Shown here: piece by piece, positions 16,915 to 25,835 of the stretch
Layout of the letters: each line of letters begins with the position of its first letter
Numbering within the stretch: position 1 is the first letter of the stretch
From: Poriferisocius sp965200775
GTDB taxonomy: Bacteria > Actinomycetota > Acidimicrobiia > Acidimicrobiales > Bin134
Direction of reading: 5' to 3'
Assembly (NCBI GenBank): GCA_965200775.1
Contig: OZ241383.1
Location: forward strand, 868,001-932,000
DNA: 64,000 nucleotides
Notes under the pieces: generated by a model
Database searches by the model: none
Told to the model about the DNA's origin: nothing
Seen by the model: the letters and a program-made list of their open reading frames with translations, nothing else
Translations under genes and position numbers: made by a program

Positions 16915-17858
16915 GCACCATCGACTGGGACCGGCTTGGCAACGACCTTGCCGGCGCGCTGGGGCCCGAATCGGTGGACCGGGAGCGCCCCATCGGACCC
17001 GACACCACCTACAGGGTGGGAGGAGCGGCACGGGTGGGGGTGACCCTGGACGGTGACGCCGACATTGCCGCGCTGGCCGAGGTGCTTGCCGCTCACCGGC
17101 CAGAGCTGTTGGTGGTGGGCAAGGGCTCCAACCTGTTGGTGGCCGACGCGGGGTTCGACGGTGTGGCGGTCTGGCTGGGGCCGGGCCGCGACTGGATGGA
17201 GATCGAGGGACCGTGCGTTCGGGCCGGGGGTGGGGCCGGGCTGCCGGTGCTGGCCCGGCGAAGCGCCGCCGCCGGGTTGACCGGATTTGAATGGGCGGTG
17301 GGGGTGCCCGGTTCGCTGGGGGGAGCGGTACGCATGAACGCAGGGGGCCACGGTTCCGACATGGCCGCCTGCCTGGTTCGAGCCACGGTCGCCGACCTGC
17401 ACAGCGGTGATGTCGAAGACTGGGATGTGGATCGGCTGGAGTTGGGCTACCGGCGGTCGGCGCTGGCCGACCATCACATGGTGGTGTGGGCCGAGGTGGG
17501 CTTGGCCGCCGGGGATGCGTCCGCCTCGCAGGCGCAGATCACCGAAATCGTGGCGTGGAGACGCGACAATCAACCCGGAGGTCAAAATGCCGGCTCCGTG
17601 TTCACCAACCCCGCCGGGGATAGCGCCGGTCGGATCATCGAAGCCGCAGGGCTCAAGGGACATCGGGTGGGAACTGCCACGGTCTCCGGTAAGCACGCCA
17701 ACTTCTTCATCGCCGACCCCGGTGGTTCCGCCGACGATCTCCACTCGCTGATGGGCGAGGTCTTTGCCCTGGTCCACTCCCGGTTCGGAGTGGAGTTGAA
17801 GCCCGAAACCCGCCTCGTTGGTTTCGGGGCCGGTCCTTGGTTCGATGAGCCACGGTGA
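16911..17858 (+). CDS. murB: UDP-N-acetylenolpyruvoylglucosamine reductase MurB
   Basis: FAD- and NADPH-dependent enzyme that reduces UDP-GlcNAc-enolpyruvate to UDP-MurNAc. The 315-residue product shows TTYRVGGAAR, VVGKGSNLLVADAGF, GVPGSLGGAVRMNAGGHG, the active-site GSVFTNPAGDSAGRIIEAAGLKG segment, and a C-terminal KPETRLVGFG. The serine of GSVF is the expected proton donor. Start ATG overlaps murC (ATGA), and its end overlaps the ftsQ GTG. Confidence 0.95.
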   Translation: MSTIDWDRLGNDLAGALGPESVDRERPIGPDTTYRVGGAARVGVTLDGDADIAALAEVLAAHRPELLVVGKGSNLLVADAGFDGVAVWLGPGRDWMEIEGPCVRAGGGAGLPVLARRSAAAGLTGFEWAVGVPGSLGGAVRMNAGGHGSDMAACLVRATVADLHSGDVEDWDVDRLELGYRRSALADHHMVVWAEVGLAAGDASASQAQITEIVAWRRDNQPGGQNAGSVFTNPAGDSAGRIIEAAGLKGHRVGTATVSGKHANFFIADPGGSADDLHSLMGEVFALVHSRFGVELKPETRLVGFGAGPWFDEPR

Positions 17859-18664
17859 CCATGCCCTCCGACGAAAACCCCAGCCAGAAGCCTCAATCCA
17901 AGCCTCTCCCTAAACTAGAGGTTGATCCTCGGATCGAGGCTCGACGCAACCGGGTTCGGTTCCGCCGCCGCAGGCGGTTGTGGATCACGATTGGGGTGGT
18001 TCTTGCCGGGCTGGCCATCGCCTACGGGGTGTCCCAGAGCTCGCTGTTGGATGTTGACGAGGTAGAGGTGATCGGAGCTAAGCGCACCGGGACAGCCATG
18101 GTTTTGGAAGCAGCCGGCGTTGAGCCGGGGGCGGCTCTGTTGGGCTTGGACCTCTCCGGCCCCAGAAGGTCGATAGTCGCCCTTCCATGGGTTGATCAAG
18201 TCCGTTCCAGCCGAACCTGGGGCGGAAAGGTCACCTTCGAGATTACCGAGCGGGAAGCGGTTGCCCAGGTTCCCGCCGCCGACGGGTGGGCGATGGTGGA
18301 CCGTCGGGGGAGGGTGCTTCAGGTAACCCCAATCCCCACTGCGCTGCCCACCGTGTTGGTCAACACCGTCCCCGAGCCAGGGGGTTGGCTGCACGAAGCC
18401 ACCCTTCCCTTGCTCGAGGTGAGCGAGGCTCTCATCCCGGTGGCGGGCAGCGGCATCGGGCCCATCTCCCTGGCGAACGGGGAGGTGGTGGTTGCCCTGG
18501 CTCATGGCGGGCAGGCCCATTGGGGAGGGCGGGATGATCCTACCGGGAAAGCCACCTCGCTGGCCACTGTTCTGGACCAGGTTGAGCGCCTCGACTGTGT
18601 GGCCAAGATCGACTTGAGCGTGCCGGAGTTTCCCGTTTTGACCCGAAACGAGAACTGCTCGTAG
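17855..18664 (+). CDS. ftsQ: Cell division protein FtsQ
   Basis: A 269-residue bitopic divisome protein. A basic cytoplasmic segment rich in Arg (RRNRVRFRRRRRLW) precedes one membrane helix (about 46-64), then a POTRA domain beginning VDEVEVIGAKRTGTAMVLEAAGV and a FtsQ-type beta domain with VRSSRTWGGKVTFEITEREAVA and WAMVDRRGRVL. It would link FtsL/FtsB to the ring. GTG start overlapping murB, with an ATG two codons later also possible. This is the last gene before the AT-rich interval that precedes ftsZ. Confidence 0.92.
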   Translation: MTMPSDENPSQKPQSKPLPKLEVDPRIEARRNRVRFRRRRRLWITIGVVLAGLAIAYGVSQSSLLDVDEVEVIGAKRTGTAMVLEAAGVEPGAALLGLDLSGPRRSIVALPWVDQVRSSRTWGGKVTFEITEREAVAQVPAADGWAMVDRRGRVLQVTPIPTALPTVLVNTVPEPGGWLHEATLPLLEVSEALIPVAGSGIGPISLANGEVVVALAHGGQAHWGGRDDPTGKATSLATVLDQVERLDCVAKIDLSVPEFPVLTRNENCS

Positions 18665-18836
18665 ACTGATTATATCTCAACTAGAGGGCTAGACCGTCTG
18701 GAGGGATACACTTAAGCCAAGAACGGATGCTCGAACAATGACCCGAGCCCTCCAACTTATAATCGGATGAACCATTTGTAGAGAGTCAGAGTTTGAGAGT
18801 TAGAGTTAAGGTTCAGGTATAGGAAACGAGGAAGCA
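18665..18836 (+). promoter_or_regulatory. AT-rich ftsQ-ftsZ interval with candidate promoter and repeats
   Basis: This 172-base gap is clearly richer in A+T than its neighbours. It holds an exact TATAAT at 18758-18763 without a good -35 partner, an inverted repeat GAGGGCT/AGCCCTC (18684-18690 and 18746-18752) whose right arm abuts the -10 box, and a run of near-repeats of GAGAGTTAGAGTT type at about 18781-18815. Dedicated ftsZ promoters in this interval are known in other actinobacteria, so independent ftsZ expression is likely. Confidence 0.6.
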
Positions 18837-19919
18837 ATGACTGATCCCCAGAATTACCTCGCGGTCATCAAGGTCATCGGCGTCGGCGGCGGCGGTGTGA
18901 ACGCGGTGGATCGCATGATCGAGGCCGGGTTGCGCGGCGTCGAGTTTGTGGCCGTCAACACCGATGCCCAGGCCCTGCTGATGAGTTCGGCCGAGTTGAA
19001 GCTCGACATCGGTCGAGACTTGACCCGCGGTTTGGGAGCAGGCAGCGACCCGGAGGTCGGTGCCCAGGCCGCCGCCGATCATCGCAAGGACATCGAAGAG
19101 GCCCTCAGCGGTGCAGACATGGTGTTTATCACCGCCGGGGAGGGTGGCGGCACCGGCACCGGGGCCGCTCCCGTCATCGCCGAGATATCCAAGAGCCTCG
19201 GCGCTCTCACCATCGCGGTGGTGACCCGCCCGTTCGGGTTTGAGGGCCGCCGTCGCTCGGTCCAGGCCGAGAGCGGCATCCAGGCGCTCAGGGACAAGGT
19301 CGACACCCAGATCGTCATCCCCAACGACCGCCTTCTCACCATCTCCGACGATCAGACGTCGGTGGTGGACGCCTTCCGCATGGCCGACGAGGTGCTGTTG
19401 CAGGGGGTTCAGGGCATCACCGATCTGATCACCACACCTGGGCTGATCAACACCGACTTTGCCGACGTGCGGATGGTGATGCAGGACGCTGGCTCGGCCT
19501 TGATGGGAATCGGACGTTCCTCCGGCGAGGGCAGAGCGGTCAGCGCGGCCCGCAAGGCAATCGCCAGCCCGCTGCTCGAGGCTTCCATTGAAGGGGCTCG
19601 GGGCATCCTGCTGAGCATCTCCGGCGGCGAAGGGCTCGGCATCTTCGAGGTGAATGAGGCGGCCGAGATCGTCCAGGGGGTGGCCCATCCCGATGCCAAC
19701 ATCATCTTCGGCACCGTGGTGGACGAGTCGATGGGCGATCACATCCGGGTGACGGTGATCGCCGCCGGTTTCGACCGGTGGGACGGCGAGAAGGCCACTC
19801 GTATGCCGGCCCCAGGCCCGCAGGCGACCTCCGATGTGCCGGATCTGTTCGGCGACGAGAGCGACCTGCTGGCGTCCGACGCTGATGACGAGTTCGACAT
19901 CCCCTCCTTCCTCCGCTAG
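18837..19919 (+). CDS. ftsZ: Cell division GTPase FtsZ
   Basis: Tubulin-like GTPase of 360 residues that forms the Z ring. The G1 region VIGVGGGGVNAVDRMI, the tubulin signature GGGTGTGAAPVIAE, the T7-loop region TDFADVRMVMQDAGSALMGIG and the short C-terminal conserved peptide DEFDIPSFLR are all present. The C-terminal linker is short (about 40 residues). A GAAACGAGGAAG segment supplies the ribosome-binding site. FtsA is not encoded next to it, as expected in actinobacteria; SepF, encoded two genes on, is the usual membrane tether. Confidence 0.97.
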   Translation: MTDPQNYLAVIKVIGVGGGGVNAVDRMIEAGLRGVEFVAVNTDAQALLMSSAELKLDIGRDLTRGLGAGSDPEVGAQAAADHRKDIEEALSGADMVFITAGEGGGTGTGAAPVIAEISKSLGALTIAVVTRPFGFEGRRRSVQAESGIQALRDKVDTQIVIPNDRLLTISDDQTSVVDAFRMADEVLLQGVQGITDLITTPGLINTDFADVRMVMQDAGSALMGIGRSSGEGRAVSAARKAIASPLLEASIEGARGILLSISGGEGLGIFEVNEAAEIVQGVAHPDANIIFGTVVDESMGDHIRVTVIAAGFDRWDGEKATRMPAPGPQATSDVPDLFGDESDLLASDADDEFDIPSFLR

Positions 19920-20583
19920 CCCGCCTCCCTTCGGCCCGGCTCAGGTAGCCGAGCGCCTCGGCGTTATTCGGGAGCGGCTGGCCCGGGCCGGGGGCGATCG
20001 GGCCAAGGTCGTGGCCGTTACCAAGGGTTTCGGCCCCGACGCGGTGGCTGCCGCAGTGGAGGCCGGGCTGGTTGACATCGGGGAGAACTACGCCCAGGAG
20101 CTGCAATCGAAAGCCGACGCCCTTGAGAGCCTGATTGATGACCAGCCGATGCTCCGGTGGCACTTCATCGGGCGGCTCCAACGCAACAAGGTGCGCAGGA
20201 TCGCCGGGCTGGTGGGCCTGTGGCAGAGCGTGGATCGCCCGGAGCTGGCCACCGAGATCGCCCGGTGGGCGCCGGGAGCCCAGGTGTTGGTCCAGGTGGA
20301 TGTTGCCGGTGGCGAGGGTCGGGGTGGCTGCCAGCCGTCGGAGACGCCGCAGCTCGTTGACCGTTGCCGGCAGGCAGGGCTGGAGGTAGCCGGCCTGATG
20401 GCTGTGGGCCCACCGGGGCCGCCGGAGCACTCCCGCCCCGGATTTCGCCTCCTGGCCGGCCAGGCTGCCGACCTGGGGCTGCAAGAGCTGTCCATGGGCA
20501 TGAGCGGCGACATCGAGGTGGCGGTGGAGGAGGGAGCGACCATCGTGAGGGTGGGTACCGCCCTCTTCGGTCCCCGTCCCTGA
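19885..20583 (+). CDS. yggS: PLP homeostasis protein YggS
   Basis: A 232-residue PLP-binding TIM-barrel protein of the YggS/PROSC family, thought to buffer pyridoxal phosphate. The lysine motif VVAVTKGF, IGENYAQELQSK, WHFIGRLQRNK and LSMGMSGDIEVAVEEGATIVRVGTALFG are typical. No usual start codon lies between the ftsZ stop and the first conserved residues, so the ATG at 19885, inside the end of ftsZ (35-base overlap), is chosen. Position between ftsZ and sepF is standard. Confidence 0.9.
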   Translation: MTSSTSPPSSASPPPFGPAQVAERLGVIRERLARAGGDRAKVVAVTKGFGPDAVAAAVEAGLVDIGENYAQELQSKADALESLIDDQPMLRWHFIGRLQRNKVRRIAGLVGLWQSVDRPELATEIARWAPGAQVLVQVDVAGGEGRGGCQPSETPQLVDRCRQAGLEVAGLMAVGPPGPPEHSRPGFRLLAGQAADLGLQELSMGMSGDIEVAVEEGATIVRVGTALFGPRP

Positions 20584-20697
20584 GGTATCCGGGCACACTC
20601 CTCTGCACTGTCCTTTCCCCGGTGTCCCCGAATCCCGGTCTTCTTCCTGTACGATCAGGGGGATCAGGTGAGCGACTGCCGAGAGGGGGATGAACCC

Positions 20698-21231
20698 ATG
20701 TCATCCGTGTGGCAGAAAACCAAGTTCTGGCTGGGATTCGGCACGGAGGAAGAGTTCTCCACCGGGGAATCTCCCGAGCAGGAGTCCGACATACGCCTTG
20801 TGGCTCCAGTGCCCGAAGATCCGGGCTCGATGAGAGGCGGTGTCGGCTCGGTCCGTCCCATCCCCTCGGGCGACGCCCAGGCCGCTGATGCTCGCGCCGA
20901 CCAAACTCGCACCAGCTTCGTCCGTCCCCTTCCCTCCAGCCCGTCCAAGCCATCTGTGGTCCCGGTGTCGTCGTTCGACCAGGCCAAGGACGTGGGGGAC
21001 TGTTATCGGGGCGGGCAGGCAGTGATCGTCAACCTCCAGCACTGCAGCCGAGACGTGGCCCGGCGCCTCATCGACTTCTCCAGCGGCCTGTGTTACGGGC
21101 TGAACGGCAAGATGGAGCGGGTGGCCAACCACGTTTACCTGCTGACCCCAACCAACGTGGAGGTGTCGGCCGACGAGCGGCGCCGCATGGAGGAGCAGGA
21201 TTACCAGGCTCCCAGCCAGCCGATGGCCTAG
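20698..21231 (+). CDS. sepF: Cell division protein SepF
   Basis: A 177-residue FtsZ-binding membrane tether. The N-terminal amphipathic sequence MSSVWQKTKFWLGFGTEEEF fits the membrane-binding helix, a Pro/Ser-rich linker follows, and the C-terminal SepF domain has VVPVSSFDQAKDVGDCYRGG, VIVNLQHCSRDVARRLIDFSSGL and VANHVYLLTP. The ATG at 20698 has a GAGAGGGGGA ribosome-binding site seven bases upstream and is preferred over a GTG at 20668. It is the last dcw gene here and is convergent with ileS. Confidence 0.93.
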   Translation: MSSVWQKTKFWLGFGTEEEFSTGESPEQESDIRLVAPVPEDPGSMRGGVGSVRPIPSGDAQAADARADQTRTSFVRPLPSSPSKPSVVPVSSFDQAKDVGDCYRGGQAVIVNLQHCSRDVARRLIDFSSGLCYGLNGKMERVANHVYLLTPTNVEVSADERRRMEEQDYQAPSQPMA

Positions 21232-21252
21232 CCCGGCAACCTGACGGACGGC

Positions 21253-24200
21253 TTAGCCGGCCACCGAAAAGGAGAAGCCCAGCGGGCCGGCGTCGATTGT
21301 CGCCGTGTGGCTCATGTCGCTCGTCGGGGTGGGATCCAGTTCCATGCCGACGGCCAGGATCTGCTCGCACACGTAAGCCCGGTGATCCTCGACAGCGGCC
21401 AGGATGTCGTCGGAGGCGGCAATCGTGAGGTTGATCCGGTCGGTTACGTCCAGGTCCTCATCCTTGCGGGCCGACTGGATCGAGCGAACCACATCCCGGG
21501 CAATGCCCTCGGCCAGCAGATCGGCGCTGATGTCGGTATCCAGCGCCACCACCGCATCGTTGGATGGCAAAGCAGCCGCGGTGGTGCCCTCAACAGGGTT
21601 GAGGGCCAGCTCGAACTCACTGCCGGCAAGGGTGTGGCCGACCACGGTGACCGTACCGTCGGCATTTGGTTCCCAATCGCCCGAGCGGGCCGCAGCGAAA
21701 ACCTCCTGCACCCCCTGGCCCAGCCGGGGGCCCAGCTCCCGCCCGTTGGGCCGCAGCACGAACTCCCCGTAAGCGGCCAAGTCGTCGCTTAGGTGAACCT
21801 CCTTCACGTTCACCTCGTCGGCCACCAGGGAAACGAACGGAGCCAGGGAGTCGGCTTCCCGCCCGGCCACGGTGAGCGACGGAAGGGGCTGGCGCACCCT
21901 GATCCCCTCGTCCTCCCGTACCCGCAATCCGGTGGAGCACACGTCACGCACTAGGTCCATGGCTGCCACCAGCCGGGGGTCGCCGGGCAGGTTACCGGGG
22001 TCGGGCCAGTCGCCCAGATGCACGCTGGGCTCCCCGGTCAGCCCCCTGTGAATCTCCTCGGCCACCAAGGGCAGGAACGGCGCCAGCAGCCGAGCCAGGG
22101 TGGTGAGCACCGTGTACAGGGTGTTGTACGCGGCCCTCTTGTCGGCTGCCGAGGCGGGCCGTGCAGGGGCCCAGAAACGGTCCCGGCTGCGGCGGATGTA
22201 CCAGTTGTTGAGGGAGTCGATAAACCCCTCCAGCTCGGCCACGGCGCCGGGAAGGTCGTAGCCGTCCATGCGCAGGGTGACAGCCTCGACGAGCAGGCTG
22301 CTCTTGGCCAGGATGTAGCGGTCGAGCAACTCGTCGGAGTCGGCCTGGGCCTCGGCCTCGATGCCGTCGGCGTTGGCGTACAGGGTGAAGAAGTAATAGG
22401 CGTTCCAGATAGGGATAATGACTTGGCGCAGCACCTCGTCGATCCCGGCATCGTCGATGCGGAGGTCGCCCCCCCGCACAACGGGGGAACCGATCAGGTA
22501 CCAACGAAGGGCGTCGGCTCCCTTGGTGGCGAACACGACCTCGGGTTCTGTGTAGTTCTTCAGCTTCTTGGACAGCTTCCGACCCTGCGGGCCGAGCAGG
22601 ATGCCGTGGCAGATCACGTTGTTAAACGCCGGGCGATCGAACAGCGCCGTGGCCAGCACGTGGAGGGTGTAGAACCAGCCGCGGGTCTGGTTGATGTACT
22701 CGACGATGAAGTCGGCGGGGAAGTGGTGCTCGAACCAGTCCTTGTTCTCGAACGGGTAATGGATCTGGGCGAAGGGCATCGACCCGGACTCGAACCAGCA
22801 GTCCAATACCTCGGGCACCCGGCGCATGGTGGACGCCCCGGTGGGGTCATCGGGGTTGGGCCGGGTGAGCAGGTCGATGTGGGGACGGTGCAGGTCGGTG
22901 GGCCGGGCCCCGAAGTCCCGCTCCAGCTCGTCGAGGCTGCCGTACAAGTCCACACGGGGATATGCAGGGTTGTCGCTGCGCCACACCGGGATGGGCGAGC
23001 CCCAGAACCGGTTCCTGCTGATGGACCAATCCCGAGCTCCCTCCAGCCAGGTTCCGAATCGGCCGTCCCGAACGTGGTTGGGCACCCAGTTGATCTGCTG
23101 GTTCAACTCCAGCATTCGGTCCCTGATCTCGGTGACCCTCACGAACCAGGAACTCAGGGCTCGGTAGATGATCGGCTCGTCGGTGCGCCAGCAGTGGGGG
23201 TAGTTGTGCTCGTAGGTGGCGTGGCGCAACACCCGGCCCTGCTCCTTGAGGCGTGCGATGATCCCGCTGTTGGCCTCGAACACGTTCACCCCGGCCCAGT
23301 CGGTCACCTCGTCGGTGAACCTGCCCTGGTCGTCCACCGGCACCACGACGGGAATGCCGTTGGCCTCGGCAGCCTGCTGGTCGTCCTCGCCGAAACCGGG
23401 GGCGGCGTGGACCACCCCGGTGCCCTCAGCGGTGTCCACGAAGTCGGCGCCCACCACCCGGAAGGCGCCGTCATCGGACAGCGGGGCGAAGTAGTTGAAA
23501 AGGGGCTGGTAGCGCCGCCCGATCAGCTCGGAACCGGAAACCGTTCCAACCACCCGGCCCTGCCCCAGCTCGGCCTGGTAACTCTCCAGGCCCGCTGCCG
23601 CCAGCACGAAGTAGCTCGTGCCGGATGAATCGTCGCCCGACTCAACGATGGCGTACTCCACGTCGGGACCCACGATCAGCATCAGGTTGGAAGGCAGGGT
23701 CCACGGCGTGGTTGTCCAGGCGAGCATCCGCATCGCCCCCGGATCGCCTGGTTCGGGCACCAGGTCGAAGGCCACGGTGATGGCCGGGTCCTGGCGGGGA
23801 CGGGTGGCGTCGTCGAGGCGGATCTCGAAGTTGGACAGGGGGGTCTCGGCCGCCCAGGAGTAGGGCATCACCCGGTAGGCCTCGTAAACCAGGTTCTTGT
23901 CCCACAGCGACTTGAAGGCCCACATCACCGACTCCATGTAGGGCAGGTCCATGGTCTTGTAGTCGTGGGAGAAGTCCACCCAGCGGGCCTGGCGGGTCAC
24001 GGTGGTTTCCCACTCCTGGGTGTAGCGAAGCACCGATTGGCGGCAGTACTCGTTGAAGCGGTCGATGCCGTATCCGGTGATGGCAGCCCGGCCCGACACG
24101 GCCAGCTCCTTTTCCGCTTCCATCTCGGCGGGCAGGCCGTGGCAGTCCCACCCGAAGCGGCGCTCGACCCGGCGACCCCGCATGGTGTGATAGCGGGGGA

Positions 24201-24432
24201 TTACATCCTTCACGAAGCCGGTGAGCAGGTGGCCGTGGTGGGGGAGCCCGTTGGCGAACGGCGGTCCGTCGTAGAACACGTACTCGTTGTCGCCGTCGGT
24301 GCCGGCGGGTCGATTCTCCACCGACCGGGTGAACGTCTTGTCCAGAGCCCACGACTCCAGCACCCGGCGCTCGATCTCGGGGAAGAAGGGTTTGGGGTCA
24401 ACCTCGGGGTAGGGAGGGGTCGGATCGGGCAA
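21253..24432 (-). CDS. ileS: Isoleucyl-tRNA synthetase
   Basis: Class I aminoacyl-tRNA synthetase of 1059 residues that charges tRNA-Ile. The HIGH-type motif appears as LPHHGHLLTG, the WDCHGLPAE region follows, the editing domain has GTGVVHAAPGFGEDD, and the KMSKS-type loop reads GRKLSKKLKNYTEPE. The long size and the SKKLKNY loop resemble the eukaryal-like (type 2) IleRS group, which in some bacteria is less sensitive to mupirocin; that is inference. Translation starts at a TTG with a perfect AGGAGG six bases upstream. No T-box sequence was found in the leader. Confidence 0.95.
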   Translation of the reverse strand: MPDPTPPYPEVDPKPFFPEIERRVLESWALDKTFTRSVENRPAGTDGDNEYVFYDGPPFANGLPHHGHLLTGFVKDVIPRYHTMRGRRVERRFGWDCHGLPAEMEAEKELAVSGRAAITGYGIDRFNEYCRQSVLRYTQEWETTVTRQARWVDFSHDYKTMDLPYMESVMWAFKSLWDKNLVYEAYRVMPYSWAAETPLSNFEIRLDDATRPRQDPAITVAFDLVPEPGDPGAMRMLAWTTTPWTLPSNLMLIVGPDVEYAIVESGDDSSGTSYFVLAAAGLESYQAELGQGRVVGTVSGSELIGRRYQPLFNYFAPLSDDGAFRVVGADFVDTAEGTGVVHAAPGFGEDDQQAAEANGIPVVVPVDDQGRFTDEVTDWAGVNVFEANSGIIARLKEQGRVLRHATYEHNYPHCWRTDEPIIYRALSSWFVRVTEIRDRMLELNQQINWVPNHVRDGRFGTWLEGARDWSISRNRFWGSPIPVWRSDNPAYPRVDLYGSLDELERDFGARPTDLHRPHIDLLTRPNPDDPTGASTMRRVPEVLDCWFESGSMPFAQIHYPFENKDWFEHHFPADFIVEYINQTRGWFYTLHVLATALFDRPAFNNVICHGILLGPQGRKLSKKLKNYTEPEVVFATKGADALRWYLIGSPVVRGGDLRIDDAGIDEVLRQVIIPIWNAYYFFTLYANADGIEAEAQADSDELLDRYILAKSSLLVEAVTLRMDGYDLPGAVAELEGFIDSLNNWYIRRSRDRFWAPARPASAADKRAAYNTLYTVLTTLARLLAPFLPLVAEEIHRGLTGEPSVHLGDWPDPGNLPGDPRLVAAMDLVRDVCSTGLRVREDEGIRVRQPLPSLTVAGREADSLAPFVSLVADEVNVKEVHLSDDLAAYGEFVLRPNGRELGPRLGQGVQEVFAAARSGDWEPNADGTVTVVGHTLAGSEFELALNPVEGTTAAALPSNDAVVALDTDISADLLAEGIARDVVRSIQSARKDEDLDVTDRINLTIAASDDILAAVEDHRAYVCEQILAVGMELDPTPTSDMSHTATIDAGPLGFSFSVAG

Positions 24433-24623
24433 GAAGGGCCTCCTGGGTTGCCGGGGAAGCTGCGGGGCCGAAAGAGGCGGCCGGAGGTTTCAAACTAACT
24501 TGTGGGCGCCTCGATTCAGACATCGTTTGGGCCCCGGTCGCCGGTGAATCCGTCTGGCGTGGTCGTGGTAGCAGCCGACGGTGCCCGCCAAATCCATATC
24601 AGGGTGGGGGGATAGGGGTATTC

Positions 24624-25220
24624 GTGGTGGCGACCGCTACACTTCCGCCGCAGATGCCAGAGAAGAAGCCTGCGGCCAAAAAGCCTGCAGCGGCCAAGAC
24701 AGCTACGAAGAAGCCTGCCGCGAAGAAGCCTGCGGCCAAAAAACCTGCCGCGGCGAAGACGACAGCGAAGAAGCCTGCGGCCAAAAAACCTGCCGCGGCG
24801 AAGACGACAGCGAAGAAGCCTGCGGCCAAAAAACCTGCCGCGGCCAAGAAACCGCTGTTTGACGAGAAGTACCTGGAGAAGCAGCGCAAGCTCCTGTGGG
24901 CCGAACGCAGCCGCTACATCACCTCGGCCACCCGGCTCAAGGCCGAGGCCGACTCCCTGGTGGAGGAGCGGGAACCCGGCGATGTTCAGTTCGACGAGGA
25001 ATCGGGCGAGGGCGACACCCTGGCCGTGGAGCGGGAGCGTGATCTGGCCCTGAGCGCCCACGCCCGAGCCGCAGTCGACCAGATCGATGCCGCCTTGGCA
25101 CGGATCGACAACGGCACCTACGGCATCTGCCAGGTGTCGGGCAAGCCGATCCCCAGGCAGCGGCTCAACGCCATCCCCTGGGCCGCTGAGCGGGTTGAGC
25201 ACAAAGCCGGTGGCTTCTAG
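24624..25220 (+). CDS. DksA/TraR-like protein with lysine/alanine-rich N-terminal tail
   Basis: A 198-residue protein in two parts. Residues 12-77 are a repetitive Lys/Ala/Pro segment (AKKPAAKKPAAAKTT units), similar to histone-H1-like tails. Residues 80-198 resemble the DksA/TraR family: a helical pair with a conserved RLKAEADSLVEEREPGDVQFDEESGEGD region, and an end reading NGTYGICQVSGKPIPRQRLNAIPWA. Of the four zinc-binding cysteines expected, only one remains, so the zinc finger is probably not formed. GTG start with a G-rich site upstream. It could bind DNA or RNA polymerase; not established. Confidence 0.8.
   Translation: MVATATLPPQMPEKKPAAKKPAAAKTATKKPAAKKPAAKKPAAAKTTAKKPAAKKPAAAKTTAKKPAAKKPAAAKKPLFDEKYLEKQRKLLWAERSRYITSATRLKAEADSLVEEREPGDVQFDEESGEGDTLAVERERDLALSAHARAAVDQIDAALARIDNGTYGICQVSGKPIPRQRLNAIPWAAERVEHKAGGF
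24690..24850 (+). repeat. Tandem 45-base coding repeats (Lys/Ala tail)
   Basis: The tail of the DksA-like gene is coded by about three consecutive near-identical 45-base units (15 codons each). Because the unit is a multiple of three, changes in copy number would lengthen or shorten the basic tail without losing the frame. Confidence 0.8.
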
Positions 25221-25791
25221 GGCCTCCTCCCAGGCTGACACCAAGCCAAGTCCGCCCCCGGTACGTCGCCGCCACAACTCGATCCTGCTGGGGGTGGCGG
25301 CAGTGGTGGTGGCCGCCGACCAGCTCACCAAATGGTGGGCGCTGGAGGCGCTTCACGACCGGGACATCCACTTGGTGTGGACGCTGCGGCTGCATCTCAC
25401 CCACAACTCCGGGGCTGCTTTCGGCCTGGCCCAGAACCTCGACACCACCATCGCGGTGCTGGCCCTGCTGTTCGTGGGGGTGATCGCCTGGGCAAGCTGG
25501 GGAGGCCGATGGCTGCCGATGCCACCGGCTCTGCTCGGCATGGTGCTGGGCGGGGCCATCGGCAATCTCGGCGACCGGGTGGGACGAACCGGCAACGGGT
25601 TCTTGCGAGGGGCGGTGGTGGACTTCATTGACCTCCAGTGGTGGCCGGTGTTCAACGTGGCCGATTCCGCCATCGTGGTGGGCGGGATCGCCCTGGTGAT
25701 GATCGCTTCCCGCCCCCGCCAACCCGCCGGTGAGACTCCCGACACCCCGACCCCGGCCGATGAAGCACCCGCCGGTCAAACTCCGGCGTAG
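25195..25791 (+). CDS. lspA: Lipoprotein signal peptidase
   Basis: Membrane aspartic protease that cleaves prolipoprotein signal peptides before the lipidated cysteine. Four membrane segments are visible, and both catalytic Asp motifs are present (IGNLGDRVGR and FNVADSAIVVGG), together with ADQLTKWWA and HNSGAAFGLA. The C-terminus has a short Pro/Thr/Ala-rich tail. The start is uncertain: TTG at 25195 or GTG at 25210, both inside the end of the preceding gene. Its substrates would include the stalked lipoproteins of the 42-49 kb island. Confidence 0.9.
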   Translation: MSTKPVASRASSQADTKPSPPPVRRRHNSILLGVAAVVVAADQLTKWWALEALHDRDIHLVWTLRLHLTHNSGAAFGLAQNLDTTIAVLALLFVGVIAWASWGGRWLPMPPALLGMVLGGAIGNLGDRVGRTGNGFLRGAVVDFIDLQWWPVFNVADSAIVVGGIALVMIASRPRQPAGETPDTPTPADEAPAGQTPA

Positions 25792-25835
25792 AGCAGCTTC
25801 GTGGTAGAGCAGTTTCGTGGTAGAGCAGCTGCGTA
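25788..25835 (+). repeat. Three 16-base tandem repeats across the lspA/rluD junction
   Basis: Copies at 25788-25803, 25804-25819 and 25820-25835 follow GTAGAGCAGCTTCGTG with one to three changes each. The first copy contains the lspA stop codon, and the last ends in the A of the rluD ATG. The array makes up essentially the whole intergenic space. Confidence 0.85.

Noticed and set aside
24433..24623. T-box leader for ileS
   Set aside because: The conserved TGG-ACC-GCG type sequence was not found in the leader; only a good AGGAGG site is seen.
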